DNA of 55,000 bases, taken from contig NC_041786.1 in assembly GCF_900090045.1 (NCBI RefSeq), positions 627,501-682,500 on the forward strand, written 5' to 3'. The notes beneath the pieces were generated by a model. The model had not been told where the DNA came from and did no database searches. It was given only the letters and a program-made list of their open reading frames with translations. Below, piece by piece: positions 23,192 to 32,855 of the stretch (position 1 is its first letter; the number at the start of each line of letters is the position of its first letter). Source of the DNA: Plasmodium malariae. Lineage: Eukaryota > Apicomplexa > Aconoidasida > Haemosporida > Plasmodiidae. Both the position numbers and the translations under genes were made by a program.

Positions 23192-25921
23192 CTAACCCTG
23201 CTTGAGCAAGGATCTCAGGACATACTTCAATATGCCACCGTTATTAAAATATTTGACTTCAATTTCTGTGTCAATCCTGCAAAGAACATCGAATGTGACT
23301 ACATTACCCTTTTGGTTCATTTGAACTTTTATATGTTGTTGTGGTTTTAAATTTCCGTCATTGAGTAAAATAGTAAACGTTTCTGTACCGTCTATATTGT
23401 AATGTGCTGCATTTTCATTATTTAAAAATTGTAAGGGTAGAACACTCATACCTATTAGATTACTCCTATGAATTCTTTCAAACGATTCTGCTAAAATAGC
23501 TTTTACTCCTAACAAATATGATCCTTTGGCTGCCCAGTCTCTAGAACTACCACATCCATATTCCTTTCCAGCTATTATTATAACATCCTTCTGTTCTTGC
23601 TTATATTTCATAGCTGCTTCATATATAGACATTAACTGATTTGAAGGTATATGTATAGTGTTCGGCCCTTTATCAGGGCATAGTTTATTTATTAATCTAA
23701 TATTTGCAAATGTACCTCTTATCATAACTTGATCATTTCCTCTTCTAGCTCCATATGTATTCAATTCTTCATCTTTTACATTTTTTGATTTTAAAAATTT
23801 ATAAGCTTCTGACGATTTATGTATCATACCAGCTGGTGATATATGATCTGTAGTTATACTATCCCCTAATAATAATAAAATATGAGCATCTTTAATATCT
23901 TCAATTTCTTCAAGTTCTAATTTCATATTATTAAAAAAAGGGGGTTTGTGTATATATGTAGAATTTATATCCCATTCGTATAATTTGTCTTTCTTAATTT
24001 TTATCTCATTCCAATATTTGTTTACATACTTTATATTTTTATATATATCCGTATACATATGTGCTTTTAAATACTTTTCTTCATAGGCATTTATTTCTTC
24101 CTTTCTTGGTATTAACTCCAATGCATTAATAGCTTTCCCATTACAATTAAATGTATAATTTGTTATATCAATATTTACATTGCCTATAAGACTAAATAAT
24201 ACTACTAATGATGGAGAAGCTAAATAATTTGCCTTAATCAAAGGATGAATCCTTCCTTCAAAATTTCTATTTCCTGATAAAACAGATGAACAAATTAAAT
24301 CATTTTCATTAATAACACTCTCTACTTCTTTGTCTAAATTACCACTATTACCTATACATGTCATACATCCATAACCAACATTGTAAAAACCTAACTGTTC
24401 TAAATATGTTAATAACCCACCAGCTTCTAAATATTTCTGAACTGCTTTAGATCCAGGAGATAAGGAGCTTTTTATATATGGTAACGATTTTATACCTAAT
24501 TCTACTGCTTTTTTTGCCAATAATCCTGCAGCTATCATAGAGGATGAGTTACTTGTATTAGTACACGATGTGATAGCAGCTAGGACTACACTACCATGTG
24601 TTAATTTGTATGTTTGCTTATCCTTATATTGAAATAATATTTCTTTATTACGTTCTTCCTTAGGGATATTATATCCTTTGAAACCAATTGGTGATTCCAA
24701 GCATAAAGTAAAATCTTTATGTAAATTTGATAATAATACATTATCATGTGGTCTTTTAGGACCTGATAAGGATAAATTTAATTTAGATAAATCTAATGTA
24801 TGCACTTCAGTATATTCAATATGCTCCGAATAATTATTAAACAGCGAGTTGACAACTAAGTACTCACGTATTAGATTCACTTTTTCTTTATCTCTACCAG
24901 TTTGTATAAGATATTCTAATGTTATATCATCTACACCGAAAAACCCAACAGTAGCTCCATATTCTGGTGCCATATTTGCAATAGTTGCTCTATCAGCTAA
25001 TTTTAGACTTTTTAAACTAGGCCCAAAAAATTCTACATATTTATTTACCACTCCTACTTCTTTTCTTAAAAAGGATGTTATATATAAAACAATATCTGTA
25101 CTTAGTAAATAATCTGACAAATTACCTACTACATTTATACCTACCACTTCTGGTAATATCATAGATATAGGTAAACCTAACATGGTTGCTTCTGCTTCTA
25201 TACCTCCAACACCCCATCCTAGTATACCTAAACCATTTATCATAGTAGTATGAGAATCGGTACCCACCAAACTATCAGGATATAATAAACCATTATTGTT
25301 AAATACAGAATGAGCCAAATATTCTAAATTTATCTGGTGTACTATTCCTGATCCTGGTGGTAATATTAACATATTTTCAAATGAATTCATTCCCCATTTT
25401 AGAAATTTAAATCTTTCTATGTTTCTTTCAAATTCTTTCTTTTCATTTAATTCTAAAGCATCTGGACTTCTACTATGATCTACTTGAACAGAATGATCTA
25501 TTACTAAATCTACTGGTATTTGTGGATTTATTTTATCTGCATTTCCACCCAATAATTCTGCAGTATCTCTCATTGTAGCTAAATCAACTAAACATGGTAC
25601 TCCTGTAAGATCTTGTAACAGTACTCGTGCAGGCATAAATGGAATTTCTTTTTTCTGTTTGCAATTATTTTCCCATTCTAATATGGTATGTACATTTTGT
25701 TCAGTTACCTTTAAATTATCACAATTTCGTATAGCCGATTCTAGTAATATCCGGATGGAATATGGTAGTCTCTTTATTCTACTATCATTTAATTCGTTTA
25801 AATCGTAATAACTGTAAATATTGTTTTTACTTAATTTCTTGCGTACACTTTCGAATGGGTTTGTTTTGCTGTAGTACCTTCGCACACAGCTCGTTAGGTT
25901 CAAGCTTCTGTAGTGCTTCAT
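23192..25921 (-). CDS. IRP: Aconitate hydratase / iron regulatory protein-like
   Basis: A single-exon gene. The first ATG complements 25919-25921, giving 909 residues, the length I recall for P. falciparum IRP/aconitase; the open frame upstream has only a GTG. The enzyme interconverts citrate and isocitrate in the TCA cycle with a [4Fe-4S] cluster. The three cluster cysteines are in ITSCTNTS and in GYGCMTCIGNSG. Other family blocks are LLQDLTGVPCLVDLA, LVGTDSHTTMINGLG, GRIHPLIKANYLASP, TTDHISPAGMI and, in the swivelling domain, YGCGSSRDWAAKG and SFERIHRSNLIGMSVLP. It is of the cytosolic AcnA/IRP1 type, but the first 30 residues (MKHYRSLNLTSCVRRYYSK) are basic and suit mitochondrial import. 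The P. falciparum protein has been reported to bind RNA, an inference only for this copy. Confidence 0.97.
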   Translation of the reverse strand: MKHYRSLNLTSCVRRYYSKTNPFESVRKKLSKNNIYSYYDLNELNDSRIKRLPYSIRILLESAIRNCDNLKVTEQNVHTILEWENNCKQKKEIPFMPARVLLQDLTGVPCLVDLATMRDTAELLGGNADKINPQIPVDLVIDHSVQVDHSRSPDALELNEKKEFERNIERFKFLKWGMNSFENMLILPPGSGIVHQINLEYLAHSVFNNNGLLYPDSLVGTDSHTTMINGLGILGWGVGGIEAEATMLGLPISMILPEVVGINVVGNLSDYLLSTDIVLYITSFLRKEVGVVNKYVEFFGPSLKSLKLADRATIANMAPEYGATVGFFGVDDITLEYLIQTGRDKEKVNLIREYLVVNSLFNNYSEHIEYTEVHTLDLSKLNLSLSGPKRPHDNVLLSNLHKDFTLCLESPIGFKGYNIPKEERNKEILFQYKDKQTYKLTHGSVVLAAITSCTNTSNSSSMIAAGLLAKKAVELGIKSLPYIKSSLSPGSKAVQKYLEAGGLLTYLEQLGFYNVGYGCMTCIGNSGNLDKEVESVINENDLICSSVLSGNRNFEGRIHPLIKANYLASPSLVVLFSLIGNVNIDITNYTFNCNGKAINALELIPRKEEINAYEEKYLKAHMYTDIYKNIKYVNKYWNEIKIKKDKLYEWDINSTYIHKPPFFNNMKLELEEIEDIKDAHILLLLGDSITTDHISPAGMIHKSSEAYKFLKSKNVKDEELNTYGARRGNDQVMIRGTFANIRLINKLCPDKGPNTIHIPSNQLMSIYEAAMKYKQEQKDVIIIAGKEYGCGSSRDWAAKGSYLLGVKAILAESFERIHRSNLIGMSVLPLQFLNNENAAHYNIDGTETFTILLNDGNLKPQQHIKVQMNQKGNVVTFDVLCRIDTEIEVKYFNNGGILKYVLRSLLKQG

Positions 25922-26646
25922 GTTCACCCTGGCGAACTGCTGCACAGAGGGGAATATAGAAGTGTATGCTGGTGATACGATTAATTTTTTAATCTATTTT
26001 ATTTTTTTGTACCTTTTAGCTTTTATTTTACACATCTGTGTTTTCTTCTTTATTTCGCATTTGTATCTTTTATTTTGCACTTGTATCTTATTCTCTTTAT
26101 TTTTTACTTTTCATTATACAATTTTTTTTTTTTTTTTTTTTTTTCCCTCTCTTTTGCACCCTTACTTTATGGTAACCCTTCCGACAGGCTAATGTATCTG
26201 TTTGTGCAACGTTTACTCCGTGGAGTACTTCCTTATGCCCTATTCGCTATGTAAATACATGAACACTTATACATACATATACATATATATATGTGTATAT
26301 AGCAAATGCATATGTGTAAATAAATATGTGTACAGGCGTATGAATTCCCCTTTCTTTAAGGCCTTAAGTTGTTATTATCTTTTCTTTTTCCCTTTTTTTT
26401 TTTTTTTTTTTTTAAAAGTTCTTGGTCATTCCCTAGTCCAATTTTGTCATCGTTTTTATTTTCGGAGGTTGTACATATATTTTCATACTGACTTATGTTT
26501 TTTTAAAATTTTAAAAAAATTTTTAAAAGTGGGTATTTATGTAAAAATGTAAATAATTATAAGAAAAAAAAAAAAAAAAAATTTATTAAGCTACAAGAAA
26601 AAACATAAATGGTAAAGAAATATTAAACAGATATTTACAGAAAATG
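25922..26646. promoter_or_regulatory. Upstream region of aconitase
   Basis: Upstream DNA of the aconitase gene with poly(dT) runs (26,121; 26,393), a (TA)n run near 26,285 and a poly(dA) run near 26,564. A less AT-rich patch lies at 26,160-26,250. Apparent + strand ORFs are poly(dT) and microsatellite. No gene seen. Confidence 0.5.
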
Positions 26647-27012
26647 CTATAAAATAATGTAAAAATACGAATTATACTTTTTTATTTTTTGTAATAAATT
26701 GTGCGCCCTTTTGTTTCTCTTTTTTTTAATTTTACATTTTTTCATTCTTTCAGCAAATTCAGAAACCTTCCTTTCATCGTCGCAAGTTGACCTGCTCCGC
26801 TTTTTTTTTGTTATTTTGAATGAGCTAATAAATAGGCATTAAAAAGGAAAGAAGTGAATACATACACGCGTGCATATGTACACATGTACATGTGTACATC
26901 ATGTATGCATGTATTATGTATGTACGTATGTGTATACATATATTTACATAGCGAAACGTGCCTAGGTAGTAGTCTGTACACACATCTCTCGTTTAAAGCA
27001 TGTTTTACCCAT
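26647..27012 (-). CDS. Small basic protein, two exons (candidate gene)
   Basis: I do not recognise this protein. Two minus-strand exons, 27012-26984 and 26824-26647, join in phase 2/1 into 68 residues. Exon 1 reads MGKTCFKREI across the junction. Exon 2 continues SFKITKKKRSRSTCDDERKV, SEFAERMKKCKIKKKRNKRA and HNLLQKIKKYNSYFYIIL. The intron is 159 bases with a GTGTGT donor and a TTATTAG acceptor. In exon 2 the frame has stops just upstream and no ATG until mid-exon, so the upstream exon is needed, and the one available supplies a start in the right phase. About 40 percent Lys/Arg with three Cys suggests a nucleolar, ribosomal or RNA-associated factor; this is composition-based inference. The codons are mixed rather than a poly(A) artefact. 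It lies in the long aconitase/eS6 gap. Confidence 0.55.
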
Positions 27013-27690
27013 TTTACTGTAAATTCATTAATACATTAAAAAAAAAAAAAAAAAAAAAAAAAGAAAATTCAACTGCATTTCCAAAGGGATCTGACTTTTA
27101 CAAATATAAAATTAAAAAGAGTATTATTTAGATATATGCTATTATTTTTGAGAGTAAAAAGATAGCATGAGGAGAATTCACTTATAATGCATGTTATTCC
27201 AACACTATATTTACCACAATGAGGCAGGGAAAATATTTTCTTTTTTATTTCTTAAGGAATGTTCATTTATATTTGTACGCATATAACAACATCGGTATAT
27301 ACCTAACAAAAGTTTACCCATTTTTACAATTACCCTTCTTAAAAGTACCATCCAACAAAAGAAAAAAAAAAAAAAAAAAGTTAACCATTTTGTTAACCTT
27401 TAAACATATTTTAAAACATTCATCCATTTATAAAAATGCAAAATAGTTCCCTTTCTCATTATGAGTTGGCTTTTTTTTTTTTTTTTTTCTAGCTATTATT
27501 ACTTTTGTTATTAGTTTCAATTAATTTGTTGTGCAGTAATATTAAAGAGGCACACATAAACACATTCTACCTCGACTGCATGTTCATATAAACATGTGTA
27601 CACGCAAACATAAGTACGTATACACACACATAAACATTCAGAATAGAACAGAATGTTACACTACTGGTCAACGTCCTGCTTGCTGTTTTT

Positions 27691-27846
27691 TTAAAAAATA
27701 TTGCCATATTTTGGTTCATAAAAAGAAGGATTAATCTCTATGTACCTTTTATAAACTACATGCCTGTATGAACGGTTTAGTCTAAAGTACACAAATCGCT
27801 CTGCTAATATTCGACATTTTTTTAAATTCAATAAACTAATACACAT
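27691..27846 (-). CDS. Short ORF, 51 residues, possible small gene
   Basis: A single open frame from the ATG complementing 27844-27846 to TAA, with an in-frame stop upstream. It reads MCISLLNLKKCRILAERFVY, FRLNRSYRHVVYKRYIEINP, SFYEPKYGNIF. The sequence is complex, rich in Arg and Tyr, uses non-simple codons and is not derived from a microsatellite, which is unusual in this gap. The basic, aromatic make-up is like small mitochondrial ribosomal or respiratory-complex subunits, but I recognise no family. It could also be the last exon of a longer gene, since an AATAAG acceptor sits just before the ATG. Confidence 0.4.
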   Translation of the reverse strand: MCISLLNLKKCRILAERFVYFRLNRSYRHVVYKRYIEINPSFYEPKYGNIF

Positions 27847-28289
27847 GATCTTGCTCTTATTGTATTAAAAGGAAAAAAAATTTTAAAAAGCATCCGATAT
27901 ATGTATATATATATATATATATAAATAAATAAACTAACGTTACAAATAAAAAGAACGAAGTTGTTTTCCTTCAAAAAATTTTAAACATTAGCATATTTTA
28001 TATGTATTATATGGCACTAATAAAAAGGCTGCTACAACTATATTCAACTTCAGTTCATACGCATCAAAATTGTTACTATAAAATGTTAGTTAAAAATATA
28101 ATTCATTTATTTAATTTTCTTTCTCTTTCCGTTTTTAACTAGAAATGAGCATATTTTGAGGTTGCTATTTAAACAGTGGTAAAAATTTTATGTAATTTTT
28201 GAAAATATATACTGCGTAAATACATAGAGCCTAATATATTTTGTGCTTTGTTAAGATGTGTTTATAAAAAATTAGAAGAGTACCTTCTA

Positions 28290-28450
28290 TATATACATGT
28301 ATATACATACACAATATATATATACATGCGTAATGCATATATACATACGTAATACATATGCACATACATAATACATATATATATACATATATACATACGT
28401 AATGCATATATATATACGTAATACATATACACATACATAATACATATATA
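28290..28450. repeat. ACATACGTAATACATAT microsatellite array
   Basis: Interspersed units built from ATACATA, CGTAAT and ACATAT repeat imperfectly and open Tyr/Met/Cys-rich ORFs on the minus strand that I do not regard as genes. Confidence 0.65.
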
Positions 28451-28574
28451 TAACAAAATAATTAGCATATTTGACGAATGTGTTAGCTGTGCCTTTAACA
28501 TTTTTCTGTCAATTTTTTTTTATTTCTTTATTTTTGCAAAAATAGCAATACTGCCAATTTTAAAGCAAAAGAAA

Positions 28575-28800
28575 ATGATCATCCACCATACTTCGTTTGA
28601 TGCTATACTTCGTAATAAATTGTGAGTGAACGAAAAAAAAAAAAAAATATAGCAAAGATGTTATTTAAGGGGGTGTAGCACATTTATTCTGAAGCTTTTT
28701 ATATTATATTTTAATTAGGCATTTTTCACGTGTAATAATAATTTATTGTATATTTCTCAAAAATTTGTTATACTTTAATATATATTTTTCGCATTTTTAA
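28575..28800 (+). CDS. Tentative two-exon micro-ORF, 42 residues
   Basis: ATG at 28575 opens MIIHHTSFDAILRNK and meets a strong donor (GTGAGT) at 28622. An acceptor TTTTAATTAG at 28718 joins in phase to LHFSRVIIIYCIFLKNLLYF, then a stop at 28798-28800. The donor is better than most AT-rich chance sites and the phases agree. The second exon is a plausible single membrane helix. No family is recognised, and a hydrophobic second exon can arise by chance. Confidence 0.22.
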
Positions 28801-29105
28801 CAAAACTAAAAAACTACTATTAACATACAATAAAATAAAACTTACAAATTTGTACTACTTTTTTTGCCTTTTTTTTTTATTTTTTGAAATTTCGTCGTAG
28901 GGGTAAAATATTCACCTACATATTATTATCGGAAATACCATGGCAGCCAACAACTTATTAATAAAATAAAAAAAATAATAAGTTCGCATATGTATATATA
29001 ACATATATGAATACATATGTTTATGCATATTAATCATATATTTCTTGGGCGTTACTTGATATATTGTATTTTCCCATAATATTGAGTTTAATAAATAAAA
29101 GAAAA

Positions 29106-29149
<44 letters not shown>

Positions 29150-29210
29150 GTATACATTCTGTAAATAATTATTAAACATGTTGATAAATGAAGGTTAAAA
29201 AAATGTTCAG

Positions 29211-29686
29211 CTTAGGGAGAAAATAATTAAGCAAAACAAAATATTCAACAAGGGGCAGAAACGCCAAGCAAAAATTGCCATTTTGAATAGTGCGTAAAGG
29301 CATATATATGTACATGTACTTAGGTATATTTAAAATATATGTATATGTATATAGTTATATGCATATATATATGCGCAACACAAACTTCCAATTTTTTTTT
29401 TTTTGCTATATATTTTTGGTGTACTGTACTATAGGAAAAAATTACGACAAAAGGTCAAACTTGCAGCAGAGCAAATATTTATCCATCGTATTTATAATGT
29501 ATATATATGTGCAATATATGTGATATATGCACGTACTGTATGTATATAGAATATACATATATAATATATATATTACATATTGAAAGTTTAGAGCGTATGG
29601 TTATATACATGTGCATAATTTATTTATATGTACAAAAATATCTTCCTATTTTTATAAAGGAGCTGTTTTCATATTCTTTTGAATAG
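29211..29686 (+). CDS. Partial multi-exon candidate gene (5' exon not identified)
   Basis: Three putative exons on the + strand share one frame: 29211-29293, 29435-29498 and 29660-29686. They read LREKIIKQNKIFNKGQKRQA, KIAILNSA, then KKLRQKVKLAAEQIFIHRIY, then N and ELFSYSFE followed by TAG. All junctions are GT-AG (GTAAAGG donor, ACTATAG acceptor, GTATAT donor, TATAAAG acceptor) and the phases agree. The content is basic and helix-forming, unlike the surrounding simple sequence. No start codon lies in the first exon's frame, so a further 5' exon is needed; I could not place it. I do not recognise the family. The coincidence of three compatible exons is suggestive, not conclusive. Confidence 0.3.
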
Positions 29687-30110
29687 ATAGAATAAACGAA
29701 AATTTATTAAAATGAAAAGGGATTTTAAAGAATTGAATTAAAAAATGAATTAAGAAAAAAAGAAAAGTTTTAATTTAATAATTCATCAAGTTGTATATAC
29801 TTGCAAAGTAATATTTCATTTCATTTTCACTTTATATGATAAGCTCGTTTAAGGAGCTTTTCCAAAATTTAAGAAAAAAAAAAAAAAAAAAGGTAAATAT
29901 TTAACCTTAATTTAAAACAGTTAAAAAGGTTAAAAGCTAAACGTTAAAAGAAAAAAAAAAAAGAAAAAGAAAAAAAAAGGGATGAAATTTATGATATGTA
30001 GCAAAAGTACCGTTTGCTATATTAATTTATGTGCCATATTTTTTTGGCGCAAAATTTATGTGTATATATTTTTCGTTTTGTCATTATTGGCTATGCTTTT
30101 CTCGTAATTT

Positions 30111-30285
30111 CATTATATCAGCCGCTTTACAATTTCGTTATATTAGCTGCTTTACCATTTCGTTATATTAGCTGCTTTACCATTTCGTTATATTAGCTGC
30201 TTTACCATTTCGTTATATTAGCTGCTTTACCATTGCGTTATATGAGCCGCTTTACCATTGCGTTATATGAGCCGCTTTACAATTT
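30111..30285. repeat. 25-bp tandem repeat, 7 copies, upstream of eS6
   Basis: The unit is close to CGTTATATTAGCTGC plus TTTACCATTT. The four middle copies are nearly identical and the outer copies differ at two or three positions, as expected when unequal exchange homogenises the middle. The array ends 91 bases before the eS6 start codon, so it lies in its promoter or 5' UTR. Confidence 0.9.
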
Positions 30286-30376
30286 TGCAGTCGCTTTCCT
30301 TATAGCACTTTTCATTTTACTTTTTATTTTAATCTCTTATTTATAGAGTTCGCTTTTACCCGTCCACTCATAGAAG

Positions 30377-31360
30377 ATGAAATTGAATATTTCTAACCCA
30401 CTGAACAATGTTCAGAAGAGCATAGAAATTGATGATGAAAAGAAATTATTACCATTTATGGAAAAGAGAATAGGGAATGTAGTACCAGGAGATTCAATAG
30501 GAGAAGAATTTTTAGGATATATTTTTCGAATTACTGGAGGTAATGATAAGCAAGGTTTTCCAATGATGCAAGGAGTGTTGACAAATAATAGGGTAAGATT
30601 ATTATTTAAAAAAGGAATGAAATGTTATAGACCTAGAAAAAAAGGAGAAAAAAAAAGAAAATCTGTTAGAGGATGTATAGTAGGTCAGGATTTATCTGCT
30701 TTAAATTTAACTCTAGTAAAAAAAGGAACAAATGAAATACCAGGTTTAACTGATAAAGCAGTAGGTAAAAAATTAGGTCCAAAAAGAGCAAGTAAAATTA
30801 GAAAATTGTTTAACTTAGATAAGTCCGATGATGTGAAAAAATATGTTATTGGTAGAGCTATTTCTAAAAATGGAAAAACTAGATTTATTAAACCCAAAAT
30901 TCAAAGACTAGTTACTGAGAAAAGATTACTTAGGAAAAAAACTCTCTTAGCAGCTAAAGAAAGAAGAAGAGAAGAAAAAAAGAAAGCTATTAGGGAGTAT
31001 AAGAGAGTATTAAAAAATTATAGAAATCAACTCCTTTTAAAAGGAGAAGATGAGACAGGTAAAAAAAAAAAAGTAAAAAAATCTATTTCCAAAGATAATT
31101 TAAAAAAAAAAGATAGCAAAGGAAAAGGGGGGGAAAATAAAGCCAAAAATGACAAGATAAACAAAGATAAAACAAAAACAGATGGTGCTAAAAAGGATGA
31201 TGGTAAAAAAAAATCTCCCTCTACAACAAATAAGGAAAAATCCAACAAACAAACCAAATCAGACAATAAAGCTGTAAAAGCTGAAAAAAGTACTCTAGCA
31301 AAAAATCAGAAAAATCAGAAAGAGGAAGGTAATAAAGCAGGAAAGAAAAAGAAAAATTAA
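30377..31360 (+). CDS. RPS6: 40S ribosomal protein eS6
   Basis: A single-exon gene of 327 residues. eS6 sits on the foot of the small ribosomal subunit and is the classic target of S6 kinases. The conserved core starts at the first residue, [19 protein letters not shown], and continues through [70 protein letters not shown] and [17 protein letters not shown]. The core ends near residue 225. The remaining 100 residues are a Lys-rich, low-complexity tail of Lys, Asp, Ser and Asn, longer than in human eS6 (249 residues). The family's phosphorylated Ser cluster is not recognisable in the extended tail. The promoter side carries a 25-bp tandem array. Confidence 0.98.
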   Translation: MKLNISNPLNNVQKSIEIDDEKKLLPFMEKRIGNVVPGDSIGEEFLGYIFRITGGNDKQGFPMMQGVLTNNRVRLLFKKGMKCYRPRKKGEKKRKSVRGCIVGQDLSALNLTLVKKGTNEIPGLTDKAVGKKLGPKRASKIRKLFNLDKSDDVKKYVIGRAISKNGKTRFIKPKIQRLVTEKRLLRKKTLLAAKERRREEKKKAIREYKRVLKNYRNQLLLKGEDETGKKKKVKKSISKDNLKKKDSKGKGGENKAKNDKINKDKTKTDGAKKDDGKKKSPSTTNKEKSNKQTKSDNKAVKAEKSTLAKNQKNQKEEGNKAGKKKKN

Positions 31361-32170
31361 AAAGTGAACAGAAATATTAATAGATAGCGTATTTTATTAA
31401 TTGTATAACAGGCATGTTGTTACGCGTGCACGGGGCATTGGTATTCACCCACCCATAAAACGTCGTGTACACACGAGGATAAAAATAAAGAACGAAAAGG
31501 AATAATAAATATAGGAATTATAAGAAAATTCTCAAGGGGAACTATCTAGCGTGCAGTTTTGTTACATTGAACGAAAAAATGCGAATTCTTGAACACTCGA
31601 TTTGTGTTTTTTTAAAATTGCTCCAAATTATTGGAAAAAATTAAAAAAAAAAAAAAAAAATAGGAAAATATATACATGTACATATATGCATACACACACA
31701 CACGTATGTATACATATATATATGCAATAACTTATGTTGTTACATATGAACATTCCTTTATCATATGCGATAATATATACTTTATTTTAGCATCTTTAAT
31801 AGTTACCATATTCTGCAATAATATATGTACGTGTGCATTTTTTTAAACTCCCATTTTCTCGTAACTCGGCAAGTTAAAAAATATTGTACCCATATTTGTA
31901 TATATATACGTACACGTGTGTGTACGCGAACGCATATATATACATACATGTATGGGTGTATGTATCCATGTACCCTTACAATATATATTCCTTTCTATTT
32001 CGTAAGACGAATAAAAAGGGAAGATAAATGCCTATTATTTTTTTATTGACGCTTACAGCTGTATTTGATGGTGGTATACATAAATGTTCTTGCAATGACA
32101 AAATGCTTTCCCCAAGAAACGAAACAAAAAGGAAGGTTTATCACGTTAAACCCCTTTTACATTTCAGATG

Positions 32171-32201
<31 letters not shown>

Positions 32202-32276
32202 TATCACATGAAGCTTACTTGTAGCTGAAAAGGGATATAAACATAAACAAACATATATAATTAAAAGAATGAATAA

Positions 32277-32315
<39 letters not shown>

Positions 32316-32812
32316 CAAACTTCTATGGTTGTCTCGCTATGTCCATTTTTAATCTACAGAAAGATAATGGCTATTACATGCTACCCTCATTAATCCTTCA
32401 TTTAATCTTCTTTTTACGTAATGGGTTAATAATTGTGGATGGGGGAAAGAATTTTAAAATAATATTTTCCATACTCAGTAAAGGTGTCAAGGCAATATAA
32501 CTTTGACATACACACATGCACACGCATATATATATATATATGTATATATGTTGACGATCCATAGTTGAATTTATATTTTTTTAAAGGTGATATGAAAGTT
32601 TAAAAGAAAAAAAAAAAGAAAAGGCAGACAGAACATTATTGTTGTATGAAATTAAAATTTCTTCTTTTCATAAATATTTGCAAATATTAAAATTTCGTTT
32701 TTTTCAACCTTTGACTCATTTAAACAATTTGTTCGCACAATAGGATTCTTATGTGTTACACTACTTGAAATTGAGTAACAGTTATATTTAATCGTACAAA
32801 CGAATGTATATG

Positions 32813-32855
<43 letters not shown>

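Larger units (their letters stand above)
27013..30376. other. Long intergenic region upstream of eS6
   Basis: A 3.4 kb stretch before the eS6 start. It holds poly(dA)/(dT) runs (27,038; 27,363; 27,472; 29,875), (TA)n runs (27,908; 29,110) and an ACATACGTAATACATAT array (28,290-28,450). It also holds a 25-bp array (30,111-30,285) and three candidate small genes described separately (27,691-27,846; 28,575-28,800; 29,211-29,686). Nothing else protein-like was found. Confidence 0.5.

Noticed and set aside
25922..25945. Eight extra N-terminal residues of aconitase
   Set aside because: That extension would start with GTG; the first ATG at 25,921 gives 909 residues, the length I recall for the P. 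falciparum protein.
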